Assembly (NCBI GenBank): GCA_008477525.1
Contig: SPDT01000004.1
Location: 3,534,001-3,598,000, forward strand
DNA length: 64,000 bases
Direction: 5' to 3'
DNA from: Hypomyces perniciosus
Lineage: Eukaryota; Ascomycota; Sordariomycetes; Hypocreales; Hypocreaceae
The notes beneath the pieces were generated by a model. The model saw only the letters and a program-made list of their open reading frames with translations. It had not been told where the DNA came from and made no database searches. Both the position numbers and the translations under genes were made by a program. Below, in pieces: positions 47,455 to 58,106 of the stretch; position 1 is the stretch's first letter, and each line of letters starts with the position of its first letter.

Positions 47455-48386
47455 GCGCCATGCATTTATGGTAATAGGCTTTCTATCTTGCTATTCATGA
47501 TCGCTTCTAACATTTGCGCTCTTAGATGCTAGTTTTGAGCTTCCATAAGTCGCCCACATCCTCCAAATACACGAAGAACGGGAAGTAATATGTATGAGTT
47601 TCCTGCAGGGTAAGCTCTCCGGGCAGTGATGGTAGGGTTGATTATTGTAAGGAGTAAAGGGCGAAAGGTACATGAGCGGTATAGCCTCCGTTACTTCACA
47701 TCAATTTCCACTGCATACGAGTTGCTCCCTCGCCGGCGTATCCCTTGCATACTAAGTACCCTCGCAGGATCCCTTTGTTTCTGGTGGTTGTTTTCGGATT
47801 CAGGCACCCTTGTTTTGGCCGCCTGCATGTCTCTGCCTACTAGGGGGTCATGGACTAGGGCGGGGATTGTCGTTTTTGAGACCCCCCTAATAGTACTCAC
47901 ATCTGTCTTAGATGTTAGGAATAGTCAGGTTAGAGAGCGGGAAGGGCAGCGGCACCTGGACAATGCTCATCGTTTGATCTCGTCTTCTCCGAGAGTTGAT
48001 GTACTCTCGCCCAGCAGAGCAGAGCCTGAAAAATGACATCACATTGCACAGCGCTGCCACCACGATCGTATCAGAGGACAGTGGCAAGTTGGGTTGCAAA
48101 CCTATTAGTATACTGCCATTTCAGCCTCCCCCTTCTTTCTTCTGTCCGATGACTTTTTATTACCCAAAAATCATGCCACAATACGCGAATATGGGGCAAG
48201 TATCTCAGACAATGTACGAGATGCTTATTTTGTTTACCCTTTGCTTCCTCACCGATTATTATGGCAAGCGCATCTCAAAGGCTTTTGTCTCAAGCTACCA
48301 AAGGAGGCAAGGATAACATGTGGGACCATCATGAAAGCTATCGCTGCCCTTACTATCCGTCTCCCTTTGGATGGGGACTTTTCAGA
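47455..48386. other. Intergenic region
   Basis: I see no gene. Overlapping short frames around 47,630-48,320 lack domains. The right end is the hydrophobin promoter. Confidence 0.45.
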
Positions 48387-48394
48387 TATAAATA
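48387..48394 (+). promoter_or_regulatory. TATA box of the hydrophobin gene
   Basis: TATAAATA lies 172 bases before the ATG. A long CT- and CA-rich leader follows, typical of highly expressed hydrophobin genes. Confidence 0.55.
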
Positions 48395-48558
48395 CCTTGA
48401 GTCCTTCCTGTCATGGACTCTCATCTCATCACCTCTCAACCTCCACTCGCAACAATCACAAGCACTCAACAGCAGCTCTACTACTTGCTATCTCTTCAAC
48501 AATCCTGATCATCTCTTCTCGAGCCTTCGTTTCTCATTCACTCAACAAATCCATCAAA

Positions 48559-48954
48559 ATGAAGTTCTTCGTTGTCGCTGCTCTCCTCGCTGGCGCTTTC
48601 GCCCTCCCAACTGAGTCGGGTGCTTTTAACTCTTGCCCCAGCACCCTGTACAGCAACGCTCAGTGTTGTAGCGTCAATGTCCTCGATCTGGCGGCTCTCG
48701 ATTGCATTACCCGTAAGTACTCAGTTCCCGGCTTCTTAGCAAGTGTCTCGCGCAACAGTGACTAATATTCCCGAAGTGCCATCTACTCCAACCAGTCTTG
48801 ACGACTTCAAGGCCATTTGCACCCAAGCAGGCAAGGCCCCTCAGTGCTGCGTGGTCCCTTTGGTAAGTCACTAGGACTCAACAGCTGTACGCGACATGAT
48901 TACTGATTCTCTGGATTACAGGCCAGCCAGGGCGTCCTTTGCCAGGGGAAATGA
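48559..48954 (+). CDS. Class II hydrophobin (90 aa)
   Basis: Three exons (48559-48712, 48777-48862, 48922-48954) give 90 residues with canonical introns of 64 and 59 bp. Residues 1-15 (MKFFVVAALLAGAFA) are the signal peptide. The mature protein has exactly eight cysteines with the spacing C-x9-CC-x11-C-x16-C-x8-CC-x10-C, the class II hydrophobin pattern. Landmarks are CPSTLYSNAQCC, LDLAALDC and APQCCVVPL. Hydrophobins are secreted and assemble into amphipathic films at air-water or wall surfaces of hyphae and spores; class II films dissolve more easily than class I. Splicing of exon 1 to 2 restores DCITLPSTP, which confirms the intron. The start is the only ATG that gives a signal peptide. 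Confidence 0.95.
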
Positions 48955-50196
48955 GTTTAGCTCTCGGTCGATCGAGGGTTTGGGCTAGGACAAATACCGA
49001 TAAACACATAGAGTCACTCCACCAACGGAGTTCGGGGGAGTTCTTATCATTCTTGTCTCAGAGTTTGTTCCAGGAAAAGGCGATTCTGTAATACCGTCCG
49101 CGGATAATATATTGCTACTTGTTTATAACAGAAAAATAAGTTCTTGATGGCATGCATGTCATCTGATCAATTGAACATGCAACTTTACCAAAGAGTACAA
49201 CGCAGTCATTTAAGCACTGGTAATCTCATGTTTTATGATACCGTTGAGGAGTAAATTTGTAAGACGTGGCGATCGAAGCAATGCATGCAATAATGGATTC
49301 ATCTTCAGGTGATGATCCGTAGCTGCTTTATCTCAACATAAAGCTCAATCTCTCGGCCATTCTCATAGTCAAGTGTCATCTTGAGTACCCAAGGGTCATT
49401 AAAAACACATTGATATTTGCTGTTTACTCTCTACCGACAGAATTTGAGATCCGTTTTGCACTTGTTGCACACTATGCATAGCTCTGATGAATATGAAGTT
49501 TGCACTGTTAATGGCATACAAATAGCTAAGGATGGTATGAACTGCTGACCTATCCACCTCTCTTGATTGACCGTTTCCCGAATGACCCGCCGACTCTTTG
49601 CGGATGTGCATCTATTGAGCGAGTGCGGCGATTTAAAAAGAAAAAAAAAACCATGTACCCCTTTAATGAGATTGGTGTATACGTAAATGCACAGGTTATT
49701 GTGTTTCTACAGTGAGGGACGATGACATAGAGTTGATGAAGGGCTTCCTCTTGTATGCTAGGTAGATCGAGCTACGCATAAGGTTCTCCCCGGCCATTTG
49801 CCGACGGAGAACAGCCATATTCTCCATATCCCGATCTGGATCAGATTACATAATCTGATATTAGTACTTAGTACTCGTATTAGTGCTCACCGTGCACCGT
49901 GCACCGTGCACCATCAAATCTCACGTTCCAAGACATACGGAGAACCACAAATCCTCTTCCGCCTTTCTCATCATGCTCCTCTCAGCTCTCCTTTTCTGTC
50001 AATTATCAGATCCGCGATCCGCAAATCTTGCACTAGGCGAATTGACCGATCTGCTCTTCACGCTGCCGTAGCCAAGGGAGTACGTGGCGGCGTTGGACTC
50101 GAGGTCTAACAGAAGACATTCGACGGCGATCACCAATGACCCGGGTCTTGCTTGAAAAATTCTTCAGCCAAAACACTCGCGCCTGAATGCTTTAAG
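48955..50196. other. Intergenic region with a heptanucleotide repeat
   Basis: I see no gene. A short CACCGTG tandem repeat (three units plus a partial) lies near 49,888-49,912, and an A-rich run near 49,637-49,650. Confidence 0.45.
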
Positions 50197-53154
50197 ATGC
50201 CCGAGGAGTCTGCGCCGGATGTTCCGGCGAACAATGGAGTTGACAAAGTCGCCCAGAAGCCGTCTACTCGACGATGGACTCTGCCTGCGTGGCTCAACCA
50301 CTTCAACAGCAATGACCTCAAGATTTTCTTCCGCTGCTGTGTGGCAGGATGGGTCGCGTGTCTATTGATCTTCATTAACCCTTCTCTGCAAAGCATCGGC
50401 GTCTCTACGTTTTTTGCTCTGCTGGTGCTCTGCATCGTGCCACCAGCCGGCATCTTTTTCGTCTACCTGCTGGCTGCTCTGTCGCTGCTCTTCGGCATGT
50501 GTCTTGCATGGGCTTGGGGGATCTTGACAATGAAAGCTGCATTGGCTGCGCGACCAGACGCAGAGACGCAGGCGCGTTATCAACTTCTGCAACAGACGGC
50601 CGTTGCCCAAGCTAACCAAACGGGACTGAGTCCTGCCCTACTGGGACAGGCTCTCGTCTACGACGGCTTCATGCTCGACACGCGCGTTACCGTGGTGTAC
50701 TATGTCATGACTTGCGTTTTTGTCTATGTATTGGCTCGTTTGAGGTGTAGCAACCCCAAATTGATTTTGTTGCAGATCTTCGGTATGATTGTCATTGACG
50801 TCTTCCTGGTCATTGGACCGTCTCTTGCATTCTTCACTCCCAGGCTGGCCTGGATCTTGGTGCAACCGGGTGCTATTGGTGTTGGAATTGGCACCGTGTG
50901 CAGTCTCATCTTCTTTCCACAGTCGACCTCATACGTGGTCCTTGCCCAAATGGAGCAGCTCATTCGCATGGTGGAGATACCATTGGACTCGATTCGGAAA
51001 CGCTTTGCTGAGCAGACCCTGGATGTGGGACAGCTGCGGGCTGCCAAGGGCAACATGATCAATCTTTACAAAGCCATGGAGCCTGGACTTGCTTTCCTCC
51101 CGCTGGACTTCTCGCGAGGCCGATGGAACGCTGACGATGTCAAGGGCCTACACGTACGTATCCGTGAGGCAATGCTGGCGACAGCATCCTTGCTCGACTT
51201 CCTGGTTGCTGTGGACGCAGCCACTAAGAAAGCCGAGGAACTAGCTCTCAATGAGAAAAGAAGTCGTGAAACTGGCCGTCGGCAATTAATAGGAAACGAC
51301 GACTTCATAGATGCTTTGTTGACTCCGGAGGAGGATGCCCTTCTAACCCAGACAAAGGAGGCACTTAGGGAGACTACAACCGAAGTGCTAGAAGCGTGCT
51401 CGCAGTCTGTGAAGCTGGCCACCAAGTGCATTCATACCGTCAATACCCGTCGCTGGATCCGCCAGCCATCTCAGCAGACGTTCAGCGACTTGGCCACTGA
51501 GCTACAGGAAACTCTTGGAAAGTTGCGGGCCACTCGAGAATCCTTCGTCACTAACACCACAGAGGCCATCCTAGACACCCATTCTGACCTCTTTGATAAA
51601 GACGGCCAGTTACAGCATCTGGAGGGTTTTGGTCCTCATTCCTTGAGAGGAGCAATTGTCTTTATGGTTCTCGAGGAGGGTCTCTTGGGTTCAGCTGTCG
51701 CAATTGAGGCATTGCTAGACCATCTCCTGCAGCTCACCACGTTACGAACGCGGCATCGAATTTGGTTTCCATCTCGTCTGCAATATGCCCTTTCCTGGCT
51801 GTTCAACAGATACGTCTCCATCCCGGTGTCCGGCACCTCAACCGATGATGCCGATGATCCTGATCTGCTCGATGAGCAGGCTAAGGAGGTCCGCCAACGA
51901 CTGCGTCTTATCCGAGGATACGAATTTCACAAACGGAGGAGTTTCTTGAGCCGGACTGTTGTCAACACATATAACTGGTTCACCAACACTGCCGGGATGT
52001 ATGCGATTCGTCTAGTCGTCGTGACTATCGTTACTGCCATCCCCGCGACGCTTCCGCACTCTGCTGGCTTCTACTACCGCGAGAAGGGGATATGGGGTCT
52101 TATTACCGCTCAGACTTGTGTGATCTTGTACATGGCCGACTTCACGTTCTCTCTCCTCTCGCGATTTCTTGGTACGATGTTTGGTGGCGTCCTGGGCTTG
52201 GTAGCATGGTATATCGGATCCGGCAGTGGTGACGGCAACCCTTACGGCATGGCTGCAAGTACGGCAGTAATGATTATAATCGTAATGTGGTTGCGGCTCT
52301 TCCTTCCGCCAGCTTTTGCTCAGGCGAGCATCATGTCAGGGGCTACATTTTCCCTTATTGTCGGTTTTAGTTGGGACGAACACCACATCCAGCAATATGG
52401 GCTACCAGGACTGGGCTATGTGGCATTCTGGAAACGTGTGGTTACGGTTTTGCTTGGTTTTGTTGCTGCAGCTGTCGTTCAGATGTTTCCGAAACCTCCC
52501 TCAGCTACTAACCACGTGTGCAAGACACTGGCGAATACAGTCCGCACACTATCGGACCATTACGCACTTCTCCTGTCACACTGGAGTCGGACAGATACAA
52601 ACAACCCCGTAGGCGCTGCAGCGGAACAGATCAGCATAGAGGTGGGAGAAACACTTCTCTCGCTGAACGAACTCATCGCGCTGCTGAAGGTCGATCTCAG
52701 CTTTGGCCCATTTGACCAAAAGGTTCTCAGAGAAACGCAACAACAGTGTCAGGTCATCAACCAAGCACTGGGGAGGCTTCTCTTCCTGTCAAGTTCCCTC
52801 CCTAAGGAGCTGCAAGATCGGTTGGTTCGCATAACTGGCATTTTGGATGACCGGGTCGTCGGAAACATCATGTCTGTGTTGGTTATTATCGAGCAGACGT
52901 TGAGGACCGGCTCCCCCTTGCCCGAAAGATTACCAGTACCGCTGATTCGGACTTGCTTTATGTCTTCTTGGATTGCGCACGGCCGACATGTGGAGTTGAC
53001 CACGACGCTATTGCGAGATGAGAACTACCGACGATATTGCGTTGCATTTTCTAGTTATCTCAAATTCCTGTCCGCTGTGGATGATTTGGCGGCGGCGCTG
53101 AAGGAAACAGTTGGAGAGCGTCATGTTGTTCACCAATGGGATGAGAGCGCGTAA
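50197..53154 (+). CDS. Aromatic-acid-exporter-like (ArAE/FUSC-type) membrane protein
   Basis: This is an uninterrupted 985-residue frame. The first ATG in frame is at 50197; the frame is open upstream only through a TTG. The N-terminal third has a cluster of about six membrane segments, including GWVACLLIFINPSLQSIGVS, LLVLCIVPPAGIFFVYLLAA and IFGMIVIDVFLVIGPSLAFF. A long soluble helical region follows (about residues 260-600). A second membrane cluster comes next (LVVVTIVTAIPATLPHSAGF, SAVMIIIVMW-like segments, VVTVLLGFVAAAVVQMF), then a helical C-terminal tail. This layout fits the fungal ArAE_2_N plus DUF2421 family, related to bacterial fusaric-acid-resistance exporters. It probably acts in the plasma or an internal membrane; the substrate is unknown. 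It has no introns, unlike most neighbours. Confidence 0.85.
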   Translation: MPEESAPDVPANNGVDKVAQKPSTRRWTLPAWLNHFNSNDLKIFFRCCVAGWVACLLIFINPSLQSIGVSTFFALLVLCIVPPAGIFFVYLLAALSLLFGMCLAWAWGILTMKAALAARPDAETQARYQLLQQTAVAQANQTGLSPALLGQALVYDGFMLDTRVTVVYYVMTCVFVYVLARLRCSNPKLILLQIFGMIVIDVFLVIGPSLAFFTPRLAWILVQPGAIGVGIGTVCSLIFFPQSTSYVVLAQMEQLIRMVEIPLDSIRKRFAEQTLDVGQLRAAKGNMINLYKAMEPGLAFLPLDFSRGRWNADDVKGLHVRIREAMLATASLLDFLVAVDAATKKAEELALNEKRSRETGRRQLIGNDDFIDALLTPEEDALLTQTKEALRETTTEVLEACSQSVKLATKCIHTVNTRRWIRQPSQQTFSDLATELQETLGKLRATRESFVTNTTEAILDTHSDLFDKDGQLQHLEGFGPHSLRGAIVFMVLEEGLLGSAVAIEALLDHLLQLTTLRTRHRIWFPSRLQYALSWLFNRYVSIPVSGTSTDDADDPDLLDEQAKEVRQRLRLIRGYEFHKRRSFLSRTVVNTYNWFTNTAGMYAIRLVVVTIVTAIPATLPHSAGFYYREKGIWGLITAQTCVILYMADFTFSLLSRFLGTMFGGVLGLVAWYIGSGSGDGNPYGMAASTAVMIIIVMWLRLFLPPAFAQASIMSGATFSLIVGFSWDEHHIQQYGLPGLGYVAFWKRVVTVLLGFVAAAVVQMFPKPPSATNHVCKTLANTVRTLSDHYALLLSHWSRTDTNNPVGAAAEQISIEVGETLLSLNELIALLKVDLSFGPFDQKVLRETQQQCQVINQALGRLLFLSSSLPKELQDRLVRITGILDDRVVGNIMSVLVIIEQTLRTGSPLPERLPVPLIRTCFMSSWIAHGRHVELTTTLLRDENYRRYCVAFSSYLKFLSAVDDLAAALKETVGERHVVHQWDESA

Positions 53155-53888
53155 TGTTCCCTGCTCAAGGGTAAAATGGATCTAAGGTTTAACAGCTCAA
53201 TTTAATGGTAGGGAAACTCTGGATAACGACCGAATTGGATAGCTTTCGTCTTTTCAGAAGGATTTCCCATAAAATGCAAAGTCATTACGGAGTGCTCCGT
53301 ATAAGTTCAAGTGGGATTCTGGTGTGACCTTCAAGACGACGTGATGGCAGTCACAAAGCTGTCTTCCTTGCCACGACTATCAAAGGCGACTACATTTGGC
53401 CGAATATCATTGGGATTCCTCACACATTTGACTTTTTCACACTTGCCCTTTCCCTCTCTGGCTACGCCAAGGTTCCGGCTTCCGTCTCCTGGTTTTGCGC
53501 TCTTTTTCTGTTTTCCCAACTAGGCAACCAGGAGTCTTTTTTATTTGGCCTGTACTGATAGGTGATGATAGGATTGTACGCTGGCACAGTTGTTTTGCCT
53601 GGGATCAACACTGCTCGCATGACTTTCATTGGTGCCCCTATGGCTTACGATTCCGACAGGTAAACAGAGCGTCACCAACAAAAAAAAACTTGAAGCAATC
53701 TCACATTTTTGCGGCTGAATTGCTTCATCCAATGGCATGTTGCCGCACAGTACACACGGCTTGCATTTCGCGACACGGTTCAATTCGTTTCCTTGACACA
53801 AAAAAAAAGTCAAACCTGACGTACAAATCCAAGAAAACTTCACTTTTCCTGCTTCCTATTGAGGCAACTCTCTATCAATTTCCCAACC
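53155..53888. other. Intergenic region
   Basis: I see no gene. Two A-runs lie near 53,681-53,689 and 53,800-53,809. The right end is the promoter of the next gene. Confidence 0.45.
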
Positions 53889-55689
53889 ATGGTCCTTGGT
53901 ACCTGCAGCATCAAGTGTGCCAACTGCGGCGCCCAACTGCACACTCTGATCGATGACTGGACACGCTTTGGCCCAAATCTTCTCTCGCCAAACTCTCCCC
54001 CCAAAAATCCTACATCATGGGAATTGTCTGGTATTTCTGGAGAGCCTAGGTCAGGCGAATTTGCGGAATGGTAAGTCTGGCTTGTCTCAGCTAGGCCACG
54101 TTTTCTTACCGGGAATTGACACTTCCACCTTTGGAAGCACACTAGAGTTTTTTCGGTGCAAGAGATGTAACGGGATCTTGGGTGCAAAGTGCCTCCAAGG
54201 GCCAATAGAGGTGAATTTAGAGTAAGTTACTCAAGCGTTGTTTACACGTATGAAGCTACAGGATATTTAACTCGTACGTAGCAACCGGCTTGTCTTTTTG
54301 GAAAATTCGGTGATTTTGCGGTCATCAGGCATGCGTCGCATCATCCATTCCCGAGTTCAATCAGATTCAAGCTCTGGCAATGGTTCAACACCTAGGGTTG
54401 GACATACCGCACAAATGCTAGGTGCAAATTTGGCAGCCGAAACCATCAGTCTTGCGCAATTCGAGCTTGACAGTACTCTGCAACGAGGGGCCCACGGCTT
54501 TGCCAACACGGAATATCATGGGAAAATAGAGATGAACGACACAATTGGCGGAATCCAGAAGCAGACTCCTCTGCTCGCCCGGTCGATCGATGGTATGCGG
54601 AGAGACGACGATGTACAAAGAGATGACCTCGGATCGATCAAATCCGAGATGGCTAGTTTGTGTAAACAGCTGGCCGAAATGCGGAGAGAACAACAGAGAG
54701 GGAGTGAAGAAGCAAAGAACGAGATAATGCGTCTCAGGAACGAGCTGGACGATGCAGCCACTGGATTTCGGAAATGTCGGGTTGAAGTTGCGATGCTCAG
54801 ACTGCAAATCAAGCAGTTGAGAGCAAGACAAGCGGGACATCAGTTTCACCCATCGCTAGCTACACCTTTGCCGCTCCCACCCAGCCCACTTACTATCGCC
54901 AACTCAACCCGCAGGAACCACCGCAACGAGGCAGACAGCCTGGACTCTTTGAATAATCCACAGTCTGCCCCGGAAATCCAGATGATCCGGTCAAGTGGTT
55001 TCGAATTTGACATGAGTATGACCACTCGACCCCAGCATGATATCGTTGACGAGCTGGCTGGTGAACCCACTGCCCTAGTCCACAAAACTACCCAACAATC
55101 CAAACAATTGAGCACGCAGAGATTACGGCCAAAGCGAACTATGGCAAGCAGAGATGGCGATTCTATTATCCAAACTCCGCCTGCAAAGCGCGTGGCTTTG
55201 TCGCGGACACGGAGTCAAAAACCCGTAGCACAGAAGAAGAAGAAGCAGCAGCAGCAGCAGAGGAAGAAGCGAGATATGACGAAGCCAGATGGGCAATCTA
55301 CAACGCTAGCAGCAGATGCCGGTCAACCTCTTGACGGCCCGCAGGACAACGCAGAGTCCGTGGACAATACTACCTATGAACTAGACTGCATACTTGACAG
55401 ACGGTTCAAGAGCTGGTTTTATGTGCGGTGGGCCCTTGATGGCAGCGAGAGCTGGGAACCAAGGAAAAATATAGTTGACAAGCAGATGGTTCATGACTTT
55501 GAGGAACGTCACGAAGGTCTGGACACGGGTATTGATATTCTGGAAATGAAAGAAAATGTACCTGGCAAGCGCCGGTACAAAGTGCATTGGAAGAATGGAC
55601 GGCCAAATTGGCCGGTATGGGTGGACGAGGATCTTCTGAGCCCAAAATGCATCAAGATGATCAAAACACAAGAGTCAGGTACTGCATAA
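53889..55689 (+). CDS. Putative Mis18/Yippee-type zinc-domain protein with coiled coil and C-terminal chromodomain
   Basis: Three exons (53889-54070, 54138-54221, 54282-55689) total 1674 nt, for 557 residues. The N-terminal about 105 residues have CANCGAQL, then FFRCKRCNGILGAKC, then LVFLENSVILRSSG after splicing. Two CxxC pairs in this setting resemble the Mis18/Yippee/cereblon fold. A charged coiled coil (about residues 160-265) contains MASLCKQLAEMRREQQRGSE. A long disordered linker follows with basic runs (KKKKQQQQQRKKR), likely nuclear. The C-terminal part has a chromodomain-like segment, YELDCILDRRFKSWFYVRWA then LDGSESWEPRKNI, and a second related one, KRRYKVHWKNGRPNWPVWV. Mis18 proteins license centromeric CENP-A loading, and chromodomains bind methylated histone tails; a centromere or heterochromatin role is therefore inferred. 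The zinc-domain assignment is less certain than the chromodomain. Confidence 0.7.
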
Positions 55690-56535
55690 GCTAGCACGTG
55701 GTTGGAAGGTTGCCGTATGTATACGAGAAATGGCTGAACATAAACTGACCCAATGTTAGTACAAATGGGTTTTTCGGAATCTGTCGGATTCATCCGATGG
55801 CCAAGGGGTCTGAAGATGGCATGATGTTGACGACTGCTCTAGAAATACTCCGTATTATGCCACCCACCAAACTCATCACGGACAATAGCGTGTTCCAGAC
55901 TAGGTACATATGGGAGAGCGAGGTTGAAGGGGCCGACTCTACACATCTCATCTCCATTCTCGTATTCGAAAGTACAGACCGCAGGTTTACAAAGCAAGAA
56001 GGCGTCTGATAAAGCTGTTTCTGCAGAATCTTTCAGACGATCACATGTTCGCTGGGTCATAATACTATCGCTAATATCAACCCTTCGATATGCAATCAGC
56101 CTACACATGGGCCGTTTAGCTGGCGTCCTAATGATGAAGTTGACACGTCAAACGGGGGCCGTTGCCGAGAAAGGCACTATATAACCATACCCCAAATGCC
56201 AGGAATCAACTGCATGATGTCGCTCCAGATGGCCGATTGGCCAACATCATGAATGTGGAGAGGTCGCGGAACCCCCCCCTGGTCTACACTACGGACAGGC
56301 TAACACAATGTACTATAATAGTATGACCTATCTATGTTCCATGGCAAATCCTACCAACTAAGGCTTCGTAATCATTATGCCATCACGGTCTTTTGTTGTT
56401 AAATGTTTGTAGTCGTTCCGTTCGCGAGACAGACTCCGTAGTGACGCCTGGGTTAGTGCCAGCCCGTGCACGACATTTCCTACAGAGCCAAGGCCCCGTT
56501 TCCATCTTATCAAAGCTTCGCGTGTGGCTGTGACG
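55690..56535. other. Intergenic region
   Basis: I see no gene. Short frames on both strands lack ATG-led domains. The right end is the promoter of the methyltransferase gene. Confidence 0.5.
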
Positions 56536-57811
56536 ATGGAAAAAAGGCCAGTCGACGCCACAGCCGTCCCTGCGGTCGAATCGCCCTCTCCGGCTTCCTC
56601 TCCGTCTCCTAAGACCCTCCCCATTACGGCAGAACGTCCTGTGAACCGGACATCATCGATCGAGGCCGATACGAACCCCAATGACACAGCAAGCGATGCA
56701 GGCTACGAATCCGACACGGCGTCCAGAGCGTCGACCTCAATCTGCACGACTGTGCGCGACTATGCCTTCGAGAACAGCCGGCGATACCACAAGTTCCAGG
56801 AGGGACGATATGTGTTCCCCAATGACGAGTCGGAACAGGAGAGGGAGGACATGAAGCATGCCATGATTATACACGTGTGCGACGGCAAGCTCCATCTCGC
56901 GCCGCTCGACAAGCCACAAAACATCCTTGATATTGGGACGGGGACCGGAATTTGGGCCATTGATAGTAAGTCCTACGAAGTAGAACGCCTACCTTTGCGC
57001 CAGCGATGATATGAAGCTCTGTGGATATAGTGGACAATGGCTAACCACATATTGCGGCAGTGGGTGACGAGTATCCGGAGGCCGATATTCTGGGGATCGA
57101 TCTCAGTCCCATCCAGCCCCCGTGGGTGCCGCCCAATGTCCGGTTTATGGTCGACGACGTGGAGGCACCGTGGGTCTCTCCTCCGGAATCCCTCGACTAT
57201 ATCCACATCCGACACATGACGTCCTCGATTCGCGACTGGCCTGCTTTGTTATCACAAGCATACCAGTATGTTATCTTCCCCTTCTTCCCAACGTGAAAGA
57301 GGGTATAGGATCAAAGGTTATTGAGAGTATCGGGGTTGACAAAGGATTTCTCTTTAGGGCACTTAAACCAGGCGGATGGATCGAGATTCAAGATCTCCGT
57401 TTCGAGATGGGATGCGACGACAGCACGGTGCGCGAAGACAATCAGGTCGCCCAATTTTTCGACAATGTCAAGAAGGGACTCGCAGCGTTCAACGTGGACT
57501 TGCTAGCAGTGCGGCATAACAAGAACAAAGTTGTCGATGCAAAATTTGTCAACGTCATGGAGCAAGTGTTCAAGATTCCCCTTGGTGTGTGGCCCAAAGA
57601 TCAGAATCTGAAGACGGTTGGGCTCTACAACAGGAGCATAATTTACGATGCTCTGCATGGTGTGTCTATGAAGCCGTTCACACATGGGCTGGGGTGGACA
57701 GTACCAGAGGTGGAGATCTATTTAATAGGTGTAAGAAAGGATCTAATGGATGCCAGCCAGCACGGATACATTCCGTTCCATGTCATCACGGGCCAGAAGC
57801 CAGTATCATAA
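56536..57811 (+). CDS. LaeA-like SAM-dependent methyltransferase
   Basis: Three exons (56536-56965, 57061-57265, 57358-57811) give 362 residues, with introns of 95 and 92 bp. The N-terminal about 75 residues are Pro/Ser/Thr-rich and disordered. The catalytic fold starts at YHKFQEGRYVFPNDESEQER and has the SAM-binding loop NILDIGTGTGIWAIDMGDEY, made by the first splice. Then come ADILGIDLSPIQPPWVPPNV, FMVDDVEAPW and YIHIRHMTSSIRDW, the usual order of the fungal LaeA/TAM-type family. The second splice gives QALKPGGWIEIQDLRFEMGC, the strand 5 region. Relatives range from the global secondary-metabolism regulator LaeA to pathway enzymes, and this protein is not obviously LaeA itself. It lies 300 bp upstream of an O-methyltransferase in the same direction, which suggests shared metabolism. 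Confidence 0.88.
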
Positions 57812-58106
57812 GAACCTGAAGTTTTGTTCATCTTCCCCCACTGAAACTCAACCACCCTTGTTCATTGAAGTTATTACTCAAGCGTGCCACTGATCACATA
57901 TTGCTGAGGGTCATGGTAGTGGACTAATGGCTGTATCCTGGTCAGGTGCGGCTGGATAAATCCTAGTGTTATCTTTACGGAGCTGGCTATTGATTGTGGT
58001 CGTATCAATACGCCCAACCTCTTAAAGGAGGGGTCGGAATCTTGGCTTATTTAAACAACTCTCTCTCAACTTGACGTTTCATGAGTTCCAGGTCGTAGCA
58101 CTGAAG
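57812..58106. other. Short intergenic promoter region
   Basis: This stretch separates the two methyltransferase genes. TATTTAAA at 58048-58055, 52 bases before the next ATG, is a likely TATA box. Confidence 0.5.
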
